A program made the position numbers and the translations under genes. From Pelagomonas calceolata (Eukaryota > Sar > Pelagophyceae > Pelagomonadales > Pelagomonadaceae), in contig CAKKNE010000002.1 in NCBI GenBank assembly GCA_918797485.1, forward strand, positions 2,756,501 through 2,820,500: DNA of 64,000 bases, in the 5' to 3' direction. Below the pieces are notes generated by a model. That model was not told where the DNA came from, did not search any database, and saw only the letters and a list, made by a program, of their open reading frames with translations. This document shows, piece after piece, positions 25,671 to 32,517 of the stretch (within the stretch, counting starts at the first letter, position 1; each line of letters begins with the position of its first letter).

Positions 25671-27341
25671 ATGATGTTACCCGTCGTCGTCGCATGCGTC
25701 GCAGCAGCAGCAGCGGCGGAGCTCCACGCGAACCCGCCGCTCACGGCCGCCACGCCGAACCGCACGCGCGTGCACGCCGACGCGGCGCTGCTCCTCGCCG
25801 GCCTCGACTGGGCCGGCGACGCGCCGGACAACGCCACCGTCGCACCGATCATTCGAAGGCACCCGCTCGTCGTCGCCTTCCGCCGCACGAAACAGCTCGT
25901 CGGCCGCGTGCCGAAGCTCTATCGCTGGCTCACGCGGCTCGTGAACCCGCGGCCCGTCGAGCCGCCGCCACCGCCGGAGCCCGTCGCCGCGCCGGCGGCG
26001 ACGCCGCCGGTCTACGACGCCGGCGCGGCGCTCGACGCCTACGCGCGGAGCTGCGCGCGCTACGCGGTGTCGGCGAACGGCGCGGTGCTCGGCGCGCTGC
26101 GTTTTGGGGGCGTCTGCGTCAAGCCGTCGGACGAGAGCGGCGGCGCGCCCTTCGGCGACGCCGATTTATTGGCCGTGGTGGACGCGATCTGCGACCCGGC
26201 GTCCGTCGCGCGCGCGTTGGATCTCACGCGCGTCGACGGGGCGCGCTTTACCCAAGCGTGCGCCGCGCGCGCGCTGTCGCACGCTTTAGCTAAAGCCGAC
26301 CGAGGGCGAGGACTGGCGTACCTGGCGCTGGTCGGGGCGCCGCTCGGCCCGCGCGGCGCCGAGCGCCTCGCGACGGCGGCGACGCCTCAACTCCGCGCGC
26401 TGCGTTTACAGGGCTGCGACGCGCGCGACGCGGGCTTGGACGCCTTCGCCCAGGCGCTGGGCGAGCGTTTACCGCAATTGGAGCGCCTCGATGTCAGCCG
26501 GAACCGCGCGTCCTTGCACGCGTGCAAGCGGCTCAAGAAGGCGGCCAAGGCGCGCGGCGCGAATGGTGGGAAAAAGTGCCGCGTCGAGCTCCGGGGCAAC
26601 TGCCTCGCCCTCGAAATGGCCTGCGCGGCGACGCACGCGGCGGGGGTGGCGGCCTTCGCGACGGGGGGGCCGTACCTCCTCCACGAGGCCAAAAGATTAG
26701 GTTTGGACGGCGCCTGCGTGCGCTCGCTCGCCGTCTACGCGTCGGCGCACGTGTTTTATTTCGCCGCGTCGGCCCAGACGCACCTCGCGGAGGCGCGCTT
26801 CGGCCGGGCGCGGCCGGCGCTGCCGGGCGCGCCGCGGCCGCCGCCGCGGTCGCGCTGGGACCGCGCGGCGCCGGCGCTCGTGCTCGCCGCGACGCACTAC
26901 CCCTTCGCCGCCTTCCTCCAGCTCGACGCCGCGACTTCTCGTCGAGTCCACGGCGCGGCCCTCGCGCTCTGCGCTTTCACCTTGTGCCGCGAGCCGCCGG
27001 GCGTCGACCGCGACCCGCCCTCATTGCGCGTCGGCAAGTACGCGCCCGTCGAGACGCTGGCGCTCTTGTTTGTGGGCAGCTTCGCCGCGTCGGCGACGGC
27101 CCTGCCGCTGCGGCGCGCGCTCGGCGACGCCGCGTTCCGGTCGCTCGCGGCGGGCGCGCTGCTCCACGTCGCGGCGGCGATCTGCCACGTCGCCGCCGGC
27201 GCGGGCCACGCCGCCGCGCACGCGCTCACGCTGACGGGCGCGGCGCTCCACGCCATGGTCGTGCTCAAGTCGCTGGTCTGGCACTTCCTGCCCGCGGCGC
27301 CCCCGGCGCCGCGGCCGCCCGGGGCGGCGCCTCCGGTCTAA
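25671..27341 (+). CDS. Secretory-pathway LRR protein with C-terminal membrane helices, 556 aa
   Basis: ATG 25671 is chosen because it opens a signal peptide (MMLPVVVACVAAAAAA|ELHA). A lumenal/extracellular N-terminal region with a Pro-rich hinge (PPPPPEP) leads to a short leucine-rich repeat block (about residues 220-300) with phrases LAYLALVGAPLG, LRALRLQGCDARDAGLDAFAQAL and LERLDVSRN of the ribonuclease-inhibitor type. Behind this come several Ala-rich hydrophobic helices (about 355-375, 415-435, 475-500, 510-540). The C-terminal half recalls HlyIII/PAQR-type membrane proteins only weakly. The function is unknown; LRR and membrane placement are supported. Its stop is 10 bp from the convergent Stc1-like gene. 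Confidence 0.7.
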   Translation: MMLPVVVACVAAAAAAELHANPPLTAATPNRTRVHADAALLLAGLDWAGDAPDNATVAPIIRRHPLVVAFRRTKQLVGRVPKLYRWLTRLVNPRPVEPPPPPEPVAAPAATPPVYDAGAALDAYARSCARYAVSANGAVLGALRFGGVCVKPSDESGGAPFGDADLLAVVDAICDPASVARALDLTRVDGARFTQACAARALSHALAKADRGRGLAYLALVGAPLGPRGAERLATAATPQLRALRLQGCDARDAGLDAFAQALGERLPQLERLDVSRNRASLHACKRLKKAAKARGANGGKKCRVELRGNCLALEMACAATHAAGVAAFATGGPYLLHEAKRLGLDGACVRSLAVYASAHVFYFAASAQTHLAEARFGRARPALPGAPRPPPRSRWDRAAPALVLAATHYPFAAFLQLDAATSRRVHGAALALCAFTLCREPPGVDRDPPSLRVGKYAPVETLALLFVGSFAASATALPLRRALGDAAFRSLAAGALLHVAAAICHVAAGAGHAAAHALTLTGAALHAMVVLKSLVWHFLPAAPPAPRPPGAAPPV

Positions 27342-27351
27342 ACTTTGTGTA

Positions 27352-27942
27352 CTACTTACCCCTTCTACCGCGGCCTCGCCCACGGCCTCGACCCCTCCCG
27401 ATTTTCAGCGGCCGCAGGCCCGTGACGAGCTCGCCCTCGAGCGCCGAGAGCGTCGCGTTCGCCCGGAGCTTCGCGGCGGCGTCGCCGCTCTTCTCGGCCT
27501 TGGCGACGGCCTCGCGCGCGGCCTTGAGCGTCTCCTCCTTCTTCGCCTTGCCCGACGCCTGCTCGTCCGCCTCGGCCTTGGCGATGCACGGTTGGCACCG
27601 CTGCTTCGCGGGCCCCTTCTTCAGCTGCGGCTTCGTGAACGCGGACACGGGCAGGTTCTCCTTGCAGGCCGCGCAGGTGGCGGTGTCTGTCGTTGCGGAG
27701 GGCGCGGCGGCCTTGGTCTTGGCCGCCGCCGCGGCGCGCTCGTCGGCCGCGGCCTTGTCGACGCAAATTTTGCACTTCAACGTGCCGTTCCCGTCCTTCT
27801 TATAGCGCTCCTGCATCTTCTTCGAGAACTCGCTCGCCGTGAGGCGCTTGCGCCGGCAGACCGAGCACTCGAAGTCGCCCGCCCAGTTGTTCACGGCGAC
27901 GCCGGCGTGCGTGACCTTGTTCTGCTGCGCGTAGCTGGCCAT
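27352..27942 (-). CDS. Stc1-like tandem zinc-binding protein with RG-rich tail, 196 aa
   Basis: ATG at 27942. Two similar Cys modules are present: residues 26-60 (CSVCRRKRLTASEFSKKM...CKICVD) and about 90-120 (CAACKENLPVSAFTKPQL...CQPC). Each has CxxC, an SxF-K motif and a second CxxC, the layout of Stc1 domains. In fission yeast Stc1 links RNAi complexes to the CLRC heterochromatin complex, but this module is widespread in other eukaryotes with unknown roles. A charged helix follows, and the protein ends in an RGRGRGRGRGRR run typical of RNA-binding RGG tails. Together these suggest a nuclear RNA- or chromatin-associated factor. The pattern is clear; the functional link is inference. Confidence 0.65.
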   Translation of the reverse strand: MASYAQQNKVTHAGVAVNNWAGDFECSVCRRKRLTASEFSKKMQERYKKDGNGTLKCKICVDKAAADERAAAAAKTKAAAPSATTDTATCAACKENLPVSAFTKPQLKKGPAKQRCQPCIAKAEADEQASGKAKKEETLKAAREAVAKAEKSGDAAAKLRANATLSALEGELVTGLRPLKIGRGRGRGRGRGRRGK

Positions 27943-28160
27943 CGCCGCTGCGGTATTTTGTGGCCTTGCTTTGCAGACGTGTCTGGTATCTGCCGCAGCG
28001 ATGTCTTGCAGTGTGCAGTGGTCGGTGCAGTGCTTCGCAGCCTAGCGCTGCGCAGGTTGCACGAAGCGATGCGCAACAATTTGTTATGGATTACTAGCCT
28101 TCCGGACGCCAACGTTAAAATGTATAGGACGCTTGCTGCTTGCCCAAGCCAAAAAAGTGC

Positions 28161-28184
28161 GCTAGCGTCATGTAACACACTAGC
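28161..28184 (+). promoter_or_regulatory. Bipartite element, copy 9
   Basis: GCTAGCGTC then TGTAACACACTAGC. It lies between divergent genes, only 39 bp from ATG 28223 and 219 bp from ATG 27942. Confidence 0.5.
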
Positions 28185-28222
28185 AGTCCGCCGCACCCGG
28201 CAAAAAAGCCAGCATTAACATC

Positions 28223-29971
28223 ATGCGGCGCCTCACCGCGCAGCTGCTCGGCTTAGCCGCCATAGCCCGCGGCGCCTTCTGGAAAAAACCAGCCCAGGAG
28301 GCAGCAGCGGTGCCGGAGTACGTCCTGACGGAGGAGCACCACCACGTGCTGCCGCACCTCCTCGCACTCGTCGCGGAGGGCAAGGTCCGCAAGCGGGCGA
28401 CCCTGGTGCACCTCGACTCGCACCACGACGCGGGCCTGCCATCAAATTGGAACCACGAGGACAACGAGCACGACACGCAGCTGGCGCACACGCACATTAA
28501 TAATTTCCTCTTCGCGTTGGGTTTATTAGAAGCGGTGGAGCACGTGATCTTCGTGGAGCCGCCGTGGTCGCGGCAGTGCGTGAGCCTGCACAACCGGACG
28601 AAGGCACTGCGCCTCGGATTTATTGAAGGCGCGCCGCGCGTCTCGTATGATGCGACGCCGGCGGAGCAGCGCGCGCTCGGGGGCTTTTTCGACGACCACC
28701 AGGTGGTGGACGACCTCGCGGAGTCCGTGACGGTGCGGTTTTCGGTCGTGGCCTTGAGTGACGCGCCTTCTATGATTTCAAAGCTCGTCGGAGACAAGGC
28801 GGACGTGATCTTGGACGTGGACTTGGACGCCTACGGCACGACGTCGCCCGGCGCGCTCGCGTTGCGCTCCGCGGGCCTCGACCCGGTCACAATCCGCCGG
28901 CTCTACCGCCTCGCGCACGACATGTGCGTCTTCGACGAGATGTACGACTTTTCTCAACCCTACAAGTCACCAAACTGTAAAGAGGAGCCCCTGGGCTCCG
29001 GCCCCGTGACGCGGCGCAAGGTCGCGGACGAGTTGCGGGACGTCGTGGACAGCGCCGAGCGCGCTTCATCAATCACGTGGACGGATGCCAGAAGAGGCGC
29101 CGTCGCCGCCACACTAAGACCCTTTGCCCAACAGCTGCAGGCGTCCTTCAACATCGAAGAAAAAATGAAGCAGTTTATTGCGCAGCCTTTTAATGATAAC
29201 GCCGGCAGTGTAGCGGGCGTCGGGAAGGTACTGAGAGAAACGATCCGCCGACTGGAGCGGGTCAGGGCGGTCACGGCCGTGCGGTCGCCCTTCTACGCCC
29301 CGGCCGAGTTGCTTAGTGTAATCGAGTGCCAGGCTTTTGGACTCTTCGGTGAGATTTTTGGCGACGGCGGTGCATTGAGGTACCACGACGGCGTCCGGGC
29401 GAATCGGACGGGCTGCCTCGCGAAGCACCCCCACGACGACCATGCTACGGTCGGCGCCTTCCGTCATATTGAAACGATGGAGCTCCGGGAGGAAGATGTG
29501 GACGACCTCTTCTTTTCGGAGGAGGAGAGCGACGAGGTCGTCGAGGCGCGGTTCGTCAATGATGGGGAAGACTCCGTGGACATCTACTGGCGCGTGCTCA
29601 AGCTCGAGACGCTGGAGGCGGGCAAAGAGACGGCCTTCGAGACGACGGCGGGCTCGCGGTGGTCGTTCCGACAAGGCGAGAAGGTGCTGAAGAGCGTGCG
29701 CGTCGGCCGCGCCGCGCGCAACGTCTACGCGTTGCAAGGCCAGAGCTTCGACGCGCACCCCGTCGAGATGACGTTTGTGACTCCGAGTGACGCGCGCGTC
29801 GTGTTTGATGCGGGCGAGGGCGAGGTCGAGTACGAGGGCGACCGGGCGCACCCGGTCGAGACGTACCACGGCCACGTCTGGCGCGCCTATGATATGATGG
29901 GCAACCTGCTCGGGTCGTTTACTGTAAACGCGGCCGAGGGCTACCGCCAGGAGTTTCGCACAGAACTTTAG
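28223..29971 (+). CDS. Secreted/ER UPF0489-family protein with two VHL-like beta domains, 582 aa
   Basis: ATG 28223 starts a signal peptide (MRRLTAQLLGLAAIARGAF). Residues about 33-210 show the UPF0489 (C5orf22) signature: EEHHHVLPHLL, VHLDSHHDAGLP, and ILDVDLDAYGT, an arginase/deacetylase-like arrangement with His/Asp metal-ligand candidates. After a helical middle, the C-terminus holds two beta modules resembling the von Hippel-Lindau beta domain: EARFVNDGEDSVDIYWRVL...RWSF (about 448-500) and VEMTFV...VETYHGHVWRAYDMMGNLLGSF (about 513-575). VHL beta domains recognise hydroxyproline peptides, which is interesting because a prolyl-hydroxylase-like oxygenase lies 11 kb away. The enzymatic role is unproven. 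It ends 3 bp from the convergent fucosyltransferase-like gene. Confidence 0.75.
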   Translation: MRRLTAQLLGLAAIARGAFWKKPAQEAAAVPEYVLTEEHHHVLPHLLALVAEGKVRKRATLVHLDSHHDAGLPSNWNHEDNEHDTQLAHTHINNFLFALGLLEAVEHVIFVEPPWSRQCVSLHNRTKALRLGFIEGAPRVSYDATPAEQRALGGFFDDHQVVDDLAESVTVRFSVVALSDAPSMISKLVGDKADVILDVDLDAYGTTSPGALALRSAGLDPVTIRRLYRLAHDMCVFDEMYDFSQPYKSPNCKEEPLGSGPVTRRKVADELRDVVDSAERASSITWTDARRGAVAATLRPFAQQLQASFNIEEKMKQFIAQPFNDNAGSVAGVGKVLRETIRRLERVRAVTAVRSPFYAPAELLSVIECQAFGLFGEIFGDGGALRYHDGVRANRTGCLAKHPHDDHATVGAFRHIETMELREEDVDDLFFSEEESDEVVEARFVNDGEDSVDIYWRVLKLETLEAGKETAFETTAGSRWSFRQGEKVLKSVRVGRAARNVYALQGQSFDAHPVEMTFVTPSDARVVFDAGEGEVEYEGDRAHPVETYHGHVWRAYDMMGNLLGSFTVNAAEGYRQEFRTEL

Positions 29972-29974
29972 TAA

Positions 29975-31561
29975 CTATGTATGTCTGTAGTCGGCTGGTC
30001 GCCGCTCCATGCCCTTCTCGGCCGCGAGGCGCTTGAAGCGGCCGCCCGCGGGTCCGGTGAAGATCGGCTGCGTCAGATTCGGCGGTGGAGGTAGGCAGGT
30101 CCGCGGCGGCTCGCCGAACTCCTTGCAGACCTCGGGGCTGATGCGGCACGGCCGCTCGCAGCGCCGATTCAGTTTCGCGTCCGTCTTCATGTCCGAAAAA
30201 CAGTTCCGCCCCGGCGAGAAGGACCACGGCGTTTTTAAAGATACGCCCGTCATATAAGTAACAACGAAGCGCGCGAAGTTCGACGTGCAGTCGCCGACAA
30301 AGGCAGAGGCACAGCGCGCCGCCACGTCCAACGACAACAAAATGCGCGCCAGTTCCGTCGCCCCGTCGGTATGGATCTGGTTCTGGTGGGGGCCGCTCCG
30401 ACTCCCGAAAAATTGTTGAGCGGACGACGTCATGCCCGTCGACGCCGGCAACGGGACGACTTTCCCGATTTCCGGATTTAACAGAGAGGCGTCGCCGACC
30501 ATGTCCCCGTCGTCCGTCAGCAAGAGTACGGGCGTCTCCTTCAGTGTACGTCCATCTATTCCAACGAGGGGCCCCAGGTCGCGCAGGCCGTCCTCGAGGT
30601 CGACCATGAACGACGCCGAGGCGAACTTGGACCCGCCGGAGGTCTCGACACGCGCGTGGTGCCTTACTTGAAGTAAGGCGCAGGTCGCGTTCGGTAGAGG
30701 AAAAGGGTGGCTCTGGCGTAAAACCGCCTGGCGCCTTCTCAGGTAACGACTTGGTCGGAGCATCGCCGCCATGGCCATCGCCCGTATGAGAGAAAGGTGG
30801 TCGTCGCCCGCGACCTTCCGTAGGTCGGTTCCAGCGGATTGATGCTTCACCTTCATAGTCCCGCTATTGCAGGGCAAGTTATGCCGCGGCGAGCACGGTC
30901 GGGCTTGCTTGCGCGCGAAGCCGAACGGCCGCGGCTCGTTGTCCCAGTGCCGCAGCTCCTCATCGCAAACCGTCAGCGGCAGGAAGAGGCAGTCCCAGCG
31001 GTTGCCCGGCGCGAAGGGGTCCTGACTTCGCCCGCCGCCGCAGAGCCTCCCGCTGGACCCGTCGCGCGGGCCGTAGGCCCAGCCCATGAGAGACCGCGGA
31101 ATTATGGAGAGGCCGCGCGCCCAGGCCGTCGTCAGCGAGTCGGCCCACTGGTGCGCGTTCGGGCCCAGTACGGTGGGAGCCGCGACCTGGATAAAGCCCT
31201 CCTCACAAATACCCGCGGCCCACTGGCGCACGCGCCACTCCTTCGCGAAGGCGTCCCGCAGTTCCGCGAGGGGCCCCGCCGGCCGCGCGAGGCGTAGGAC
31301 CGTGTCGCGGCCCCACGGCTCCGTTACGACGCGCCAGTCCGCGCGCGGCGCGAGGAAGGCGTCTATCTGTGAAGCGGCGTCGCTGTAGTTCCACTTTTGT
31401 TTTGGCCACGTCATCTCCAGTACATCTTCTTTCTCGTGGGCTTCGAGTGTAGCGTGGAGATCCTCCAGGCGGTCGAGCTGCAGGTCGAGGGCAGCCGCGA
31501 GGGGCAGCCATAGTTGTGCGTACCGCATCAATGCGGTGCCGCGGGTGTCATTCGTTGGCAT
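29975..31561 (-). CDS. Fucosyltransferase-like (GT23/FUT8-type) secretory glycosyltransferase, 528 aa
   Basis: Two possible starts exist: ATG 31561 and ATG 31528. The latter directly opens a hydrophobic signal anchor (MRYAQLWLPLAAAL), so the protein is probably Golgi or ER lumenal. The middle has many Cys and Trp residues. From about residue 300 a pattern like alpha-1,6-fucosyltransferases appears: a CALLQVRHHARVE strand (the H.R..DK/E nucleotide-sugar motif), PVLLLTDDGDMV, and late in the domain QIHTDGATELARILLSLDVAARCASAFVG (active-site acid plus the GDP-sugar helix). GT23 enzymes add core fucose to N-glycans. The match is by motif order, so another GT-B fucosyltransferase is possible. The neighbouring UPF0489-VHL gene is also secretory. 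Confidence 0.55.
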   Translation of the reverse strand: MPTNDTRGTALMRYAQLWLPLAAALDLQLDRLEDLHATLEAHEKEDVLEMTWPKQKWNYSDAASQIDAFLAPRADWRVVTEPWGRDTVLRLARPAGPLAELRDAFAKEWRVRQWAAGICEEGFIQVAAPTVLGPNAHQWADSLTTAWARGLSIIPRSLMGWAYGPRDGSSGRLCGGGRSQDPFAPGNRWDCLFLPLTVCDEELRHWDNEPRPFGFARKQARPCSPRHNLPCNSGTMKVKHQSAGTDLRKVAGDDHLSLIRAMAMAAMLRPSRYLRRRQAVLRQSHPFPLPNATCALLQVRHHARVETSGGSKFASASFMVDLEDGLRDLGPLVGIDGRTLKETPVLLLTDDGDMVGDASLLNPEIGKVVPLPASTGMTSSAQQFFGSRSGPHQNQIHTDGATELARILLSLDVAARCASAFVGDCTSNFARFVVTYMTGVSLKTPWSFSPGRNCFSDMKTDAKLNRRCERPCRISPEVCKEFGEPPRTCLPPPPNLTQPIFTGPAGGRFKRLAAEKGMERRPADYRHT

Positions 31562-31893
31562 TCATGCTCCCGTACGCATCCATGTGGTCGCGCCCGAGCC
31601 TGTTTTGATGGCTAGCGACTTAAAGACACTAGCAAACTATACTCGACGCTCTGCGGCCGCTACTGAGCGCGGTGCGCGGACTTCTGGCCCGTAACGAGAG
31701 GGTTGTGCCACAAAACGGCTACACTGGCTCGACCCAGCGTGGCGTCGAATAACTTGGGCACGCCGCCGAGATCAGCCCTTGGCACCCACCTAGTGTGGGC
31801 GCCGCCGTCGGAATCCCGGCGAATTATTGGCACCTGCCCTCTCCCAGAGGTCCACTGGGTCTCGCTTGGAAGAAGATATTGATCGATCGATCC
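31562..31893. other. Divergent promoter region (fucosyltransferase-like / WWE protein)
   Basis: 332 bp; contains element copy 10 and no gene I can support. Confidence 0.5.
31611..31633 (+). promoter_or_regulatory. Bipartite element, copy 10
   Basis: GCTAGCGACT then TAAAGACACTAGC. It lies 50 bp from ATG 31561 and 261 bp from ATG 31894. Confidence 0.5.
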
Positions 31894-32502
31894 ATGTCGT
31901 CATCGAAAAAACGACCGCAGAAGTCGTCGTCGTCCTCCTCCAAGAAGCAGCGCGCCGGCGCCGACGAGGAGGCCCGCCTCGTCGACGCGCTCTCCGAGAA
32001 GAAGCCGACGCGCAAGGAGATCGAGTCGACGGAGCCCGGCGGCGCGCCGACGGTGATCGAGCGCACGCTGCCGAGCTTCTTCGACTTTTACCCGCGCGTG
32101 AAGCGGGCATACGATTCTCTCAAGAAGAAGGGCCCCGCCGCCGCGCGCCTCGAGCTCCTGCGGGCCTGCGAGACCGTGCTGACGACGGGCAACGCCGACG
32201 CCATGGGGAAACTGGTGAAGGCCGCGCTCGCTGGCGAGGCCGGCGACGCGGCCGCGCCCATCGACGTCGACGCCGACGGCGCGGACGACGACGCCACCTT
32301 CCGCTGGCAGGCCGACGGCGGCTCCGCGGGCTGGATGGACTTCGACGACGCGTCGAACGCCGTCGCGGAGCGCGCGCGCAAATCGGGCGCGACGGAAACG
32401 CGGTTCGTGAACCAGTACGGGTCCTACACGCTCAAGCTCGACTTCATGGTGCAGGTCAACACGCACACGGGCACGACGCGGCCCGTGCGATACGTGTCCT
32501 AG
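31894..32502 (+). CDS. WWE-domain nuclear protein, 202 aa
   Basis: ATG 31894 starts a Ser/Lys-rich N-terminus (MSSSKKRPQKSSSSSSKKQR) that looks like a nuclear signal. Residues about 55-110 form helices. The C-terminal 70 residues are a WWE domain: FRWQADGGSAGWMDFDD, a central SNAVAERARKSG helix, then a YTLKLDFMVQVNTHTGTTRPVRY ending that matches the WWE consensus (iDf..M.Q.N..Tg..R.v.R). WWE domains bind iso-ADP-ribose and couple poly-ADP-ribosylation to ubiquitin ligases such as RNF146. Here the domain stands almost alone. With the macro-domain protein at 15-18 kb this makes two ADP-ribose-reader candidates in the window. Convergent with the next gene, 15 bp apart. Confidence 0.8.
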   Translation: MSSSKKRPQKSSSSSSKKQRAGADEEARLVDALSEKKPTRKEIESTEPGGAPTVIERTLPSFFDFYPRVKRAYDSLKKKGPAAARLELLRACETVLTTGNADAMGKLVKAALAGEAGDAAAPIDVDADGADDDATFRWQADGGSAGWMDFDDASNAVAERARKSGATETRFVNQYGSYTLKLDFMVQVNTHTGTTRPVRYVS

Positions 32503-32517
32503 CCTATTGTAACACTG

